NCBI GenBank assembly: GCA_023634235.1
Contig: JAMKCF010000003.1
Coordinates: 25,204,742 to 25,268,741, forward strand
Origin: Pisaster brevispinus
Lineage: Eukaryota; Echinodermata; Asteroidea; Forcipulatida; Asteriidae
Direction: 5' to 3'
Length of the DNA: 64,000 nt
In this document: positions 34,089-47,400 of the stretch, piece after piece
Layout of the letters: each line of letters starts with the position of its first letter
Numbering within the stretch: the first letter of the stretch is position 1
Notes under the pieces: model-generated
Told to the model about the DNA's origin: nothing
The model's database searches: none
Seen by the model: the letters and a program-made list of their open reading frames with translations, nothing else
Position numbers and translations under genes: made by a program

Positions 34089-36289
34089 TATAATAGCTTA
34101 AAAACATGAGGCCGTTTCGCAACCAATAAATGTATTCACTATTCAGTTTTTATGTTGCATTTAATTCATGCACTGAGACTTTATATCCTAGAAAATTGAA
34201 GTTCAGTATTACTTTTAATGTTTCTGTTTTTTTATGTAAATAGTCGTCGCTGTTAATTATCAATCCAGGATAGAACCGAGTTTATATGTAATGGTTGTTG
34301 TTGAGTGTTTTATACCACCTAAAAACGACTATTTTGAAATGTTATCATGAATTTTTCATTGGATGTTAAACGTGGGATATGCATGGATATCGATTTAATA
34401 ATCATGCACAATTGTCGCTGGGAGATGTAAATGAGAAGTGAAAAATCTGTGACAATAATCATGGGAAGTGTGTAGTGATAAACATGTTGACCTTCTTTTT
34501 GTGTCTGAATTTGTCATAAATAATGTAATGAATTTTTTTTTTAAACTAACTTCCTTTGAGGTTTGGATAATCCTTTCAAAGTCCTCGCTGCAAACTTAAA
34601 CTGAATTATCATGAGCTAATCCCCATTCTGCTTGAATATCCGTTGTGATTATATTGCCTGAATGTACATGTATGTGAGAAAGTGTTTCTGTTTTTAATGT
34701 GCTAATTTTTCGAGTTCAAGAAAATTTGTATTATATTATGCAAATATTGGATGCATGTGACGGCATCGTCGCAAATGTTTTCAAGGTGAAATCTGGACTA
34801 TTCCATTTCCCTATGTGAAAATGGAAAAAGCCAGATTCCACCAAGTGTTTATATTCCGTGACAATGCACGAACGAAATGCGTTCAATACTTGTTTTTTTT
34901 AATAACTCACACATAGATCATTGTCATAAGTTGAAAGTTCTTTAAAAAATAAACACATAATGGACGCGGAAACTCGTCCACCCGCACCTTCTGGAAAAAA
35001 AAATAAAAAATTCACCTCTCAACAATGTGGATGACTCCATATAGACACCAACCTTGTTCGCCATGATATGACCTTGCCTCAATTGTGCAAACGGGCATGG
35101 AACCATTATTTTGAGAATGATGACGTGAAGCATCCAATAATTTTCCATATTGGACTCCAATATTAATTTTTGGAGCATTGTGGCAGTAAATACATGGCAA
35201 AAATAATGGATGTCACGTGACACGCGTTCCACCAATCAAATGACAAGGATCTGTGTGTTGGTGTAGTATATAATAGTTATTAGATGCTTTCTGACCTATT
35301 TGACATAATCTTTCCGTACAAAATAATAAAATATCTTTGCTCAAAAACGATAATTCTTGATTTGTACTATTAATTGAAATGAGACAAATATTGACAAATA
35401 TTTTGTGTGATACAAACTTCATGGATCCTGGTTCCACAGAATATTATTACAAAATACAGCATAGTTGTGGTTTTATACATATTAAAAAATATATTATGTA
35501 TGCAATTTTTGTTTAGATAGTTGAATGTTTAATCATTATTTAGCCTTTTCAATTTGGTGCACAATATTGTGCAATCAATAAAAAATGAATTTATTGAGGT
35601 CATATTAGTGCAATTGTGTCTTTAGTCTTCAACTGTTGTGCAGACATTGGGGTTAAGAAGTTGGTAGTTGTCTTATGTACGGATAATATGAAGACTGGAA
35701 GCTTGTAATAATAGTTGTTTTCTCGGCCAATTTCAGCCAAAAATTTGTTCAGTTTTATTAACAGTTTAATTTAACATACGTTCAATTTCACGCATGTTTC
35801 CCTAATTCGTTCATACCAGAGTGTTTTTCTATTGCTACTGCTGCAATCGATTTTGTTTTCATGCACACATGATTTCATTCTTCTCATTTAGATTCATTTC
35901 AGTCATTCCATTTCATTTATAATAGACACTCAAGACTACATTTTCACAATTTTTCAGTTGAATTTCTTCTACCTAGTTCCAATTGATGAGATTGAATGGT
36001 TGACCAGCCTCTTGGCACTGGCTTTTGCGAAATTGAATGATCTTTGCGAACTAATGAATTTGGATGATCTTATTTGACCAGTGTTTGAAATTGAATCACT
36101 CATTTTGACTGTTGAATAATTATGCAACATGTAGAGCCCGCACATTCTAAAAGCTACCTATTCTGCGAGGGGCTCTACAAACAGATCTTCCATTTTCATA
36201 GGTAATTGAATGAGCTGGTTGTTAAATTGAATGATTTTTTTATTTATAAATTGGCTGGGAAACCCTTTAGCTCCTTTGGATTATGCAGC

Positions 36290-36515
36290 CCCGGTAGCCA
36301 GCCAAACGGGCGCACCGGATTCTAATCATCCACAACAACAGTGTATACCCTCACATGTTTCCATTTACTTCTGCTGGGGTGAGGAGTAGAAATTATAGTG
36401 AAGTGATTTCCTTAAAAGGAAATCCGAGTGTCACTACCGGGATTCGAACCCACACTCTGATGACTCAACCATCAGAGCTCGAGTTCGATGCTCTAAACCT
36501 CTTGTCCACCACACA
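36290..36515 (-). mobile_element. SINE copy, Ser/Leu-type tRNA head
   Basis: Minus-strand GGTTCGAATCCCGGTAGTGA and head GGTGGACAAGAGGTTTAGAG, diverged from the copy at 5012-5368. Confidence 0.65.
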
Positions 36516-37408
36516 CTACTGAATTAACAATAATATTGTCGTCTTCTATAGCACACGTATCCACTTGTAAGGTGCTCAAAGCACTTGAGCAAAGAGAACT
36601 TTGTTTTAAGACGGCTTTTGAGACTTATGAATGAGACTGATTTATGTACCAGCTTTTGAGGGTTTACAAGGTGCTGCGGCGCATTCGGCTGCCACAGCCA
36701 GAAACACTTAGGCAAACTCCTTCTCTTTATAGTGATAAGTGTAACCACAGAGAAAGTGTAACTGAGTTCCTACACATTCATTACACAAAGCAAATGACTT
36801 ACGACTTTTGCATCCCATCGGAAAGACATAGCACTAACATGACTAACCCACACACTGCTGATCAGAAACACCGGAGCTTCAATCCGGTGCACTTCACCAC
36901 TCGGCCACGCCACGCCAACATTGTACATATAAGTAACACATGGCGCATAAACTAAAACAATCGCCTTGCTATGTGCACTCTCCATAACTCATTACAGCAG
37001 CTGGTATGTGTGTAGACATCCTCTTGAATATTTATGAGTTCCATTGTAAGCCCTGCCCCCACCTCATCCATATTCATGAATACACTCAATCAAATAAACT
37101 CCTTGGAAACCTTGGTTCATTTCAAATTTATTTTCAAAAACATTTTTTTGGCTTGTAGTAAAATCCCTCAACTCCATTGTAAAACCAATAGTACAAATTT
37201 ATGATACTTATACAGTGATATAAACATTTAATAATATTATATTTACAGATGAACATTTCTTCCTCAAATCAATAGGCTAGACTAGATATCTTTAAGCCAT
37301 TAGCATTCAACGAGGAAAGTCACGAGTATCAAACAATAATAGTACATTATTACAAATGTACACACACAGATGTCACCATGACATATGATGTCACCCTTTA
37401 CAGAAACC

Positions 37409-37573
37409 AGGGCGTGATTTCACAGAGCTGCTTGAGCACAAACAGTAAGCTGAGCACAACAAAAATATGCTTACCAGAATCAGGTTACCAGCCAAAATAC
37501 GATGTCACGTGTACCATCTGTGACCTGGTATCCTGCTCATTTCGGCTGAAGAAGCTCTGTGAAATTGTGCCCA
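37409..37573. mobile_element. GGGC...ATTTCA hairpin MITE
   Basis: AGGGCGTGATTTCACAGAGC mirrors GCTCTGTGAAATTGTGCCC. Confidence 0.65.
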
Positions 37574-38009
37574 TAGATCAAACTCATTAAGCCCGGCTCA
37601 TGGGAGCATCGGAGCAGTCTACCCAGCAATGAGGTCCAGAAATAGCACAATACAGCAGCAAAATGGCGGCGGCTTGTCATGGGATTTGAATATGAACCCC
37701 CTCCAAGAACACCAACAAAAACAAAAGCCAATTCAAACCGTAATGGCCAGAGTCTAATTTCATAGAGCTGCTTAAACAGTAAATAATGCGTAAACACTTC
37801 TCGCCAGCGAAAATGAGCAGAATGAAGGAGGGTCTTGAGGTATGGTGACAAGCTGCCGCCATTTTGTTGCTGTTTTTAGCGCTTAGAAACATAGGTATTA
37901 ATCGTTCTATATATATTGTAATTATTATTATTATGATGGTATTTTGGGCAGGTAATTTTATTCTAGGAAGCAACATTTTTTGTGCTTAGCTAATTTTTTG
38001 TCGTCAGCA

Positions 38010-38170
38010 GGGCCCAATTTAATAGAGCTGCTTAAGCACAAAAAGTAGCTAAGGGTACCAGCTAAACTACCATGTCACATGTACAATTTGTGCCTGGTAT
38101 CCTGCTCATTTCTGCTTAGCAAACAATTGTTAAGCAAACTTTTCTGCTTAAGCTCTATGAAATTGGCCCC
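38010..38170. mobile_element. GGGCCCAATTTCAT-type hairpin MITE
   Basis: GGGCCCAATTTAATAGAGCT mirrors AGCTCTATGAAATTGGCCCC; the interior has GCTTAGCAAAC words typical of the family. Confidence 0.75.
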
Positions 38171-38639
38171 AGGACTGTACAGTTGCCTTAACCATAGAGA
38201 TAGGACCACTTTCTCTATGCCTTAACGAAGTATATCATATGGAGGTAGAATTAGATTAATTTTACCTCCATGATTATATCAATCCAATGTATGCATTTAC
38301 TACTTTGGATATTTTACTAACTTCCTGTTCCTTACCCCATCGTATTACAAAAACATTAAACAACACGCACACACACACGTCTTCAATACATATTTTACTT
38401 TATGAAAAAAGACAAACAACTTTTAATATTTACCTGGCCTAGGAATGCAGCTGTTATGTCACTCCATCCATGACTAATGCCCAATGTAGGCGTGACACTG
38501 AGTTGATAGTGATGAAATTAAAAGTAAATTATGTGGTCTCTTTATTGACAGTAAATGAAAAGATAAAAACAGCTTTTAATATTTACCTGGCCTAGAAATG
38601 CAGCTGTTATGTAACTCCATCAATGACTAGAAATCACAT

Positions 38640-38752
38640 GTCTGTAGATAGCTACAGGTCGCAGGTTCAAATCCCATTCAAGTCAATTTTATCCCTTCAC
38701 TCCAACAATTTTATTAAAATTTACCCAGTCAGTCCCAATTGTGGTTTATTAC
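38640..38752 (+). mobile_element. SINE, B box plus conserved tail
   Basis: AGGTCGCAGGTTCAAATCCC, then AAAATTTACCCAGTCAGTCC and TGTGGTTTATTAC. Confidence 0.65.
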
Positions 38753-39607
38753 TTTTAAAATAGTTGAAAGATAATCTCGGTCTCCGTATCATGAACTGTT
38801 TGTTAAATTCTTTGAAGGTGTGTGTATTTTAAACAGCTGAATACTTTACGGCAAGAGAATGGTAGAAAGTTGTCTTGGGTGGATCCCACTTCTCTCCTGA
38901 GGTATAAATTATGAGCTGGACATGTTGTCCGTTCAAGAAAATACACACACTATAGATTAATAGTTTCAACCCTAGCTACAAATCGAGGATTACACATAAC
39001 CTATGGGAAAAGGGAGATTTTGAGCATGAATTCCAGTACCCTTTGTCCCTCTTTGTATGGAAGAATTAAAGCGTAGCACAGCAGGTGCATGCCCGCGCAT
39101 GTAATGGATTGTCCTGCGGGGGCGTGCATACATGTCAGCTGGTCAACTGACAACAACTGAAAAAAGAAGAAGGATGTTCTGAAGTTGTTCCGGGCGTTTA
39201 AAAACGTCAACCGTATTTCTATCCAGAAATAATTTGCACGTATACGCGTCAACGACGTGAAGTGGTTAACAAGCACCATATCTTTCGTTTCATTTGGCCC
39301 TGAAATATCACGCAGGGTAACTTCATCTAAGCTGAGGTTTGTAGCAATGAACAAATCCGCTCTTCCAGCAGCAATGTTCTCTACTATCTAAAAACATTCT
39401 ACCAAAACAAACAAAAAACCCCAAAAACTAGACGACAAATTCCAGACAAATTTTGTGCACAGTGGCAGTGTTTGTGACGTCATTAGGGAACTGTGCTATG
39501 GGTAGGATTTGAAACTTTGCACTGCATGAATACGATCTAAATTCACAATAGAAGTTTATGAGGTCTGTAGGTATTGACTGGACCAACCTCGTTCCCAGTG
39601 GTGTATG

Positions 39608-39959
39608 ATCTCGCCGCGCCATTTTTTCTTTTCTTTCCCAGAATGCCTTGCTCGATCGTACCCCTGGAAGTCTGACTTAAACATATCCAAATGTTACCCA
39701 TATCTTGGATATTTTAATTAGCCCTGTGGTTGATCCAGTCGTAGAGACGTATGCAGATCGCGCTGTCAAAAGGCGCATCTAGTCATAGAGCAACTGGTCC
39801 CCTCTCATTCTTTTTCGATCTTGTGATATGTTTAAACTGTATGCAGTTTAGGGTGACTACATAAAAACATGATTATTTTGATATTTTAAAGTCACACTTC
39901 CAGGGGTTACGATCAAGCAAGGCATTCTGGGAAAGAAAGAAAAAATGGCGCGGCGAAAT
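39608..39959. mobile_element. TIR element with about 60-bp ends
   Basis: CTCGCCGCGCCATTTTTTC at the left mirrors GAAAAAATGGCGCGGCGA at the right. CCCAGAATGCCTTGCTCGAT and CCCCTGGAAGT are likewise mirrored. The ATGGCGCGG in the end explains the apparent minus-strand frame starting MARRD. Confidence 0.75.
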
Positions 39960-40349
39960 CATAAAAACATGATTCATTTAATTATTTATCCCCGATGCAA
40001 ATATTAACATCTATTGCATTGAAATACATGCATTTTTGCACGTGCGCACTAAGCGCTGGACAAGCGCCCTACACACGCTTGAATGATTTTAACGGGCATG
40101 TGCGTAGAGCAGTCACTTTTGGTTAGCCAATCAGAGTTGATTTTCAGTGTTTTCCTTCCAGGGGTTATAGTGACGAGAAAGAATCAGCGCGCTGCCCATG
40201 TGTGTGGACACTCTATGGATGTGTAACAACCTGTAAATGAATGGCAGTAACAACTGAGACATCTAACATGTACAAAAAACATAACAAGTCCCCGTCAGAC
40301 ATTGCACTGGTTAGACGTAGCTTGAATACCCTCTTGTCGGCTGCTACAC

Positions 40350-40517
40350 TTATCTCAGGACGTGAACGTCGATCATGTTGGTGTCTTCCTCAAAGTCAAG
40401 GAGTTCTGGGGTGTCCGACGGCTTGATAGTCTCGCCGTCAAAGGTGAACCTGAGCTTAGTGACTGGGTGCCCGCAGAATGCACTGTACTCTGCCATTATT
40501 CTCTCTAGGGGCTCAGT
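40350..40517 (-). CDS. NFATC2IP: NFATC2IP coding exon 8 (terminal)
   Basis: Residues 312-366 and TAA. Helix TEPLERIMAEYSAFCG, strand KLRFTFDGETI, SDTPELLDFEED and NMIDVHVLR: a textbook Rad60-SLD end. Confidence 0.95.
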   Translation of the reverse strand, partial: TEPLERIMAEYSAFCGHPVTKLRFTFDGETIKPSDTPELLDFEEDTNMIDVHVLR

Positions 40518-41456
40518 CTGCAAAATTATGATCAAGCAAATAAATTGAACGAGTCAGGGGTGAGATTTGACGAATGTGAACACTCCTGAAAACAGCTTAT
40601 GAATCTGGGATTGCCCTTATTCTAGATCCGGAACCTCCCAGATGTTACAATTCAGGAGGTTTACAGACTCTGTGCATGACCAGAAATACAGAACTAAGGG
40701 AATAAAAGAGTGGTGACGAGTTCTTAGACGGCCGTTTAAAACCGGCAGGGTCGTGGTCGTGCGATAAAGGCCCGAGCCGAAGGCGAGGGCCTTTATCGCA
40801 CGACCACGACCCTGCAAGGTTTTAAACGGCCGTCTAAGAACGAGTCACTACTCTTTTATTTCCGTTCATAAATGCCCTTTTATTAAAAAACGAAAACATG
40901 TTATAGACAATCTGTGACAATCTGCTTCACAGCGAATTTTCGAAGTTTGTACATTTTCAAAAACTTTTTAAAAGTTATGTTTGGTGCGCGTTGGGTTGTG
41001 TGTACGCGCGTGTAAAAATAGATTACGCACTGGTACTAAAAGCTATATATTGCGTTCCGGTAATTAAATTAGCGTACATGAGCTTGCACGCCCAACACGC
41101 GAAGCCAGCCAGTTTTAAACAGCTCCAGCTATGTCTTTATCAGCTGTAAAACACCCCCACGAGACATGCTCTCCACCAATAGGAATAGCGAAACTGTCTG
41201 GGGTATTTATGAACACAGGTTTAGACACACTGTGGACTATTTTTTATCTTCTCCCTTTGGTGAGTGTTTGATTCCTTTCAAGAATATTTGAAAGCTCGGG
41301 GAGATTTTGAGAAAATCCTCAAATCAGGAAAAAAAAACTGAGAAAATCGCATGCCTTATGACTGGAGCTTTGAAAACCTCATTCTTGAGAAGGGAATGGC
41401 AATTTTTCCACTGGCAAAAGCCACTTCAGTCAGGAAAGGTACATTTATTATTATTA

Positions 41457-41491
<35 letters not shown>

Positions 41492-44400
41492 TATTTGACC
41501 AAAACAAACAAAACACTATTACAAAGGAGCAAATACAAGAAGATGAACACAGAAGTAAACCAGACAAAATGAAAAAAAAGTAAGCAATAGAAAACAAACA
41601 AATAAGTAAGTAGGCCCTAGAAAAACAATCAGTAATAAGTGTGAAAAAATAATTCATATTTAAGTAAATAAAGTAAATAAATAAGTGAACGTATACAAAT
41701 TTAACATAAAAAATAAGAATTAACAATATAAATAAATAGGTAAATAATAATAATAATACAAATAATAATAATTAAAATATTAATAGAACCGAAAGCACTG
41801 GGGAAACATCTAGAGGAAATAGGGACGAATGTGAGGGTAGATCTGTTACAGAAGGCGGCGCTTTTGGGGACAGTGAGGATTCTAAGAAAGACCCTTGAGA
41901 TCTAAGGCTACGGGACGTAGCCCGACTCAAGGAGTTACCGGCACAAAGAAAAATGTGATCCTTCTTTTGCATGCTGTGATAAGATGACAGAAACAAATAA
42001 TAATAATAAATAATAAATAAATAATAATAATAATAAACATTTGTAATGGGATTTGACCACAGGTACCACTTGTGCCATTTGGGAGCTAGATTTGAATAAT
42101 TTCAATGAACTCGCTTGAAGACAAGTTACCGCTTCAACGTGAATTCCTCGGACTCGGGAGTTAATTCTTACCATTGAGGTTTTCCTGGTCATACTGGAGT
42201 TCTTCTCCCTTCCCTGCAGGGTGACTTCCACTGTCTCTTGGGATCCGGGGAGACTGGTGGGATCAACGATCACACAGTCTAGGGGTGGCGAGAACAAAAC
42301 GAAATCATCAAAAAAACTGGTGGTTTTTTTTTTAAAACAAGATTCAAGTGAATGGTGTTTAAAGCTTTGCATCGTGTGAAAAATAAGACGTAACTATAAA
42401 TAAATAGTAAACTTGCGGGTACAACCATGTATAAAATCTCTTTTGAGGGAGTGTTGGCTCTGAAAAGAGCCGGTGTGGTCTCCTGAAGACGAGCAGAGTA
42501 TACTGTTCGAAACGTCGAGACCACACCGGCTCTTTTCAGAGCCAACACTCCCTCAAAAGAAATTGTATACATGGTTGTATCCGCAAGTTTACTAGTTATG
42601 TATTTATAGTTACTTCTTAAGATTCTAGTGATTTTTGCTTGTTCATTTATGGTTTTCATTTTCAATTTGGGTAGAGTGAAGTGAGAACAAAGTACAGGGG
42701 GACAAGCTTCTCGCGTGCTAGTATTTCAGTATGCATGAAATTTGTTCCTGGGAAAAAAAGTAGATTTTGTTTTTCTTTTAGCCAAAGGGCTGACCTACTT
42801 GCTCATTATGTCGTGAAGGGTTTAATAGACTTTACAGGCTATTTAATCACAGTTTTTCTGATTTTCAAACGGCAAAAGGAATTGGAAAACAGAGTAAAGC
42901 AGGAAGAATATTATGCTCATTTCAGACAGAAGTACAACTTCTCGGAACATTTGGATCTGTTTTTAAGCAGAAATGTTGTTTAAACAATTTCAGCTGAGAA
43001 AACATAAGCAGGGAAACCTGTCAAAGGTGGTCATATGGCTTTAGTATTTTGTCCGGTAAGCACAATTGTGGTCCTGTTAAGCAGCTTGATGTTATTAGGT
43101 TCTTACCGATGATATCGGCGATGTGTAGATTAATAGACTCTGGTGTGTCGGACTCGGTGATTTCCTTGTCATCTCTAGCCCTCGTCAGCTTGATGCAGTC
43201 CGTGCTGGCCCCCTCCATTTTGGCCATATCTGCAATCACTGCGCTAAAGCATTCAGTCTGTATTAAAAATAACCCGTACAAAATCACCGACATTAATTAA
43301 TATTACAAACTGTATTTCCAAAATGGAAACCGGTTGAAAGCATTCGTTATGAAACGACTACGCTTCAGTTTGGAAAGGTGTTTTAAAAAGAGAATATAAT
43401 AATCCATACAAATATACCACGAAATTGTGTGGTTTTGTTTTAACTTCATGACCTAACACAGTCCCCCACATAGTAGAACCAAATTATTGACTCCATAAAA
43501 TCACAGACCGTGTTAGTTCACAAAGTAAAAGGAAAACCACACAATTTAGAGGCATCACTTGCGTGGATCATTACATTCTACTTTTGGCTTCTGACTGGCA
43601 CCCCCGAACAAAGATATTGACCTGATATTGGTAGAGCGCCGGTACGTTAATCTGGAGGTCGTTGGTTCAAGTCCCGCTCCAGTAAATTTTTCTTTGTTCA
43701 AACCCAAATTAATTAACAATTTACCCAGTCAGTTTCCCTTGTGGTTTATTACTTGATTCTACTTTTTAAACGTCTTTCCACCCGTAATTAATTTCATAAC
43801 GAACGCTTTCAAAGGATTTTTAAAGTCCAAATCGCTCAATCCAAGGCAACTTGTTCCTTTAAAATAAAAAAAGTATTTTAATTAATATTCTTTGTCCCCA
43901 ATGCAGTTATTACGTCAGTTAAATGTAGTTCTTTATTTTAATGTAACAGAGACAGTACTTTACATGTTTTGTGTTTTTATTCTACTTTTTGATGAATGCA
44001 TTTTTAAGGAAACACAGACAAAGGCAATAAAACATATTGTCAAGCAGTTTGGGTGTTCTGATGGAGACCCATCATTTAGTATTATAATTGGCCTCGCCAA
44101 TTTGAGTAGACCTGAACAAAAGGGGCCATACCATAAACTAGCCGCTAAAAAGTACAATAAACCAGAAAAAAAAATCCTCCTTAATTGTAAAGTACATCAT
44201 AAAACTGGAGATAACAATGAAAAGGGAACAGTGGTGTTCGTTGACGCGGAACAATCAACAGGTGTTTGCATGGCCTAGGCAACAGCTCTAGGGCTGTGTA
44301 TATAGTGTTCATTGAGGGGTGATCTGATTGATCATATCATGCTGTCTTTTGTTCACGCTACTTAATTCCTCTTTGTCTTTACCGTGGATGAAAGATTAAT

Positions 44401-47400
44401 TTATCATATTCATCAGAGCTTGCGGTGTATTTTTGACTTTGACAAATATTAGTGAGCCTCCTTACCATGCCAAGCTGACATCGTTGAAGGCCGAGTTTTG
44501 ATCGCACTTTGACCGTTATGGAGTTTCTGATACGTGGGGTTTGTGGCGCATCGACGTCGATCACCGACAACGATCCTCCGGGTGTCCGGGCGATCGGGGA
44601 AAAGGCGTCGTCCGAGGAGAACTCGTTCTGCACGCACTTTACATTGGTTAGGGTGACGTTGATTTTCCTGGTACGGTGGGGGGAAACAAAAATAGCACCA
44701 TCGGTGACGAGGAAAAATTCTGCATTCCGCATGGAAAAATCTTTAAAATATATATATATCTTTTGAGACATACTGTATTGAAATAAATTGGTAGTTTAGC
44801 ATTTTCTTTCATTTCGCTTTGTCTGTCACGTCAACTTTACTGATTTCGAGTTGAACAAAGACAAATTGACTAGAGTGGGACTTGAGCATGTGACCTCCAG
44901 ATTGACATCCCAGCACTCTACCAATTAAGCTATCTAGCCCTAATGTTGGTAGTCTCCCTATTTTGTTAATATCTTTGTTCAGGGTGCCAATCAGAAGCCA
45001 TACAACCTACAACCAGCAGAGTGCGGGTTCGAGTCCCAGTCGTGACACTTGTGTCCTTGAGCAAGATACTTTTCCATAATTGCTTTGCCCTTTGGTTGGG
45101 ACATTAAAGGAAGGATGCACCTGTGGTATTTACTCCAAAAATCAATGACAATGAAAACTTACTTGGTAAAGAGCGCTGGAGAGCTGTTGATGTTACAAAA
45201 CGTTGTTAGAAACGACACCGTTTGAAGTAATGTAGTTTTAGAAAACAGATTTTTCAACTCCACAATTTGGATCTGAGAAGGAAGCCTTTCTCAGGCATCT
45301 TAAAGCACACAATTTTAGCAACAAGGGTGTTTTTTTCTTTCACTGTTTTCTTGCAACCTCGATGACAAATTGCACCCAAATTTTAACAGGTTTGCTACTG
45401 TATGCATACGTTGGGACACACCAAGTGAGGATACTGGTCTTTGACAATTACCAAAAGTATACCCTGACTTTAAGCCATAGGTCCCATATATACTTTTTGA
45501 GTGAAAATTTTGTAAAATATTCCATGAAACCGATGTTGATATTTACCTGAGTAAAAGGTTGGTTAGTCTGTCGTTTGCTGACTGCCTGTCCGTAGGTCCA
45601 GCTAGATCAGGAGGCGGCGAAGGAGAACACGGTGAATCAAGAGACACGTAAGATGTCGTCTTAGTGGGGGTCCTTGCCAAATACAATAACATTGGGAAAA
45701 ATATACATAATTATAGTTACAAATAAATAACAAATGTTTTCAGATATTTTTTAAGTTCTTAGTTCTACATTTTTATATATTTTGTTTTATATTTAAATTT
45801 TTTGTTTCAAATTGCATGGCCAATCTAATGCTTCGGGCCAAATCGTACAAAAATCGGACAGTTACTTTAAAGTTATAAACTGTCATCAAAAGATGTGTAC
45901 ATCCAGTTGGGTCAAAAATAAAAACATCATTAAAAATCCTATAATGTTGGGGTTGAACAAAGACAAAAAGTTTAGTAGTGGATGATACCCATTGCCTACA
46001 TCTTTATGGACTGTGAAGGGGGTAACCTCCCCAGGAGTAGGTGGCAACGTGCCCCTGGTGACAGTTGATTTGGGTCGACAGCCCAAATTAGTAAAGCGTA
46101 GCCCTCACCTTGAAATGGCCATCTGGCCTTGTGATGTTAGGCGGTTAGGCGATTTCTCATAAAAAAAAGTAAATAAATAAAGAAGAATTGACTAGAATGG
46201 GACTTGAACCATCGACCTAACGATTAACATGCCGGCGGTCTACCAACTGAGCTATCTAGCCCTCGTTAAAAGACCAATAAAAGTAGTCTGTGACTGAAAT
46301 AATCTTAGCGAAAACAGATAAACTGTGAAACCTGGTGTTTTGCCACGGTTTCAAGCGACCATGTTTTTTGTACCTTTCTTCTGAGCAACGGACATCATCG
46401 TCATCAGAGTAAAGGTATATTTCTTGGCTTGGCATTTTAGTCCTCTTAGTCATCCGTTTCTTCCTTTTGTTTTGCATTGTATAAGTACATAACTCTTCTT
46501 CATCTGCAAGGGAAGGTCGAAAAACAAAATGGTGAAAGTTACTGTCAACAGAAAGGTCTGAAACTACAATCCAAACTTTAGGAGGTAAAATACATAGAAT
46601 AATGATTCCACCTTTTTTCGTAACCCATCGTACTCCCTTTAAAGGAAGGCATACGTTTGGTAATCACTCTTAAAATTGACAGCAGTGAAAACTTACTTGG
46701 TGAGAGGTACAGCAGCTTTCAATAGTAAACAGCATTTTTGAGAATCATTTCACTTCGAAGTAATGTGATTATGGAAAAAAGATATCAGACTTTATGCCCC
46801 CAAATTTGAATCTGAGAAATGTACTGTCAGATAAGTTTCTTTTTTATTGTATGACGTCTACATTTGTATAGGATTAAAACAATCGAACGTTTCTTAAAAA
46901 CCGAAGGTACACTTTGCCTTTAACTGTTGTCTGCTGACCGAATGCCGGTTAAAACACCAGAGGACCAGTCAAAATTCACTCCAAGTGGACCGGCTGGCCG
47001 GTTCAGTGTTGAGAAGTTTGAATTATTGACCAATGAAAAAAAGTGATGGACTAGTGAAACGACAAGCTAACTGGTCCTGCTGGCCAAGTTAAGGGCAAAC
47101 CCTGTAACCCTTGGAGTTATAGATTTTAACCCTGCATAACACCATCAAACAAATTTGTACACTCGGACACCCTGCCTTACAGTTTGATACTAGCATGTAA
47201 TACATTTTTGTGGAGAACCCAATCACTTCTAAATCGCCCAAAGCATTACAAATAGACCCTTTTGAGTAAATAAAATCAATTCAAGCTAAATTTATTTTGA
47301 GATGAGCCAACATGTGTCTCTTTGTAGAGTTTATACCACTTCTGCTCAATCAACCATTTCTTGGAATAACACCCTTTGTTTACACAACTCAGCAAGAACA

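Larger units (their letters stand above)
29202..37130 (+). other. FLOT2 3' flank / untranslated and intergenic stretch
   Basis: No coding gene supported. CCCCGAC-type short tandem at about 29664-29693. Candidate AATAAA signals occur at about 30182, 31416, 34124, 35576 and 37092, so the mRNA end is unresolved. Repeats listed separately occupy 30.1-30.6, 32.7-34.1 and 36.3-36.9 kb. A minus-strand tRNA-like sequence lies at 31250-31325 (GGTTCGAATCCTACC). Confidence 0.5.
37131..40349 (-). other. NFATC2IP 3' flank
   Basis: No coding gene supported. Minus-strand poly(A) signal candidates (TTTATT on the plus strand) at about 38540 and 37127. Contains two hairpin MITEs, a SINE (38640-38752), a two-copy TTTAATATTTACCTGGCCTA repeat at 38.42-38.63 kb and the TIR element 39608-39959. 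Confidence 0.5.

Noticed and set aside
39428..39622. Minus-strand gene start MARRDHTPLG
   Set aside because: The ATGGCGCGG is the end of a TIR element; the mirror end at 39945 has the same word.
42681..42983. 100-codon plus-strand frame in NFATC2IP intron 6
   Set aside because: No family resemblance and no splice signals; a chance opening in AT-rich intron sequence.
43892..44278. 128-codon plus-strand frame in NFATC2IP intron 5 (GLANLSRPEQKGPYHKLAAK...)
   Set aside because: A/T-biased codons, no known domain, and no splice or start context beyond a chance ATG. Not listed as a gene.
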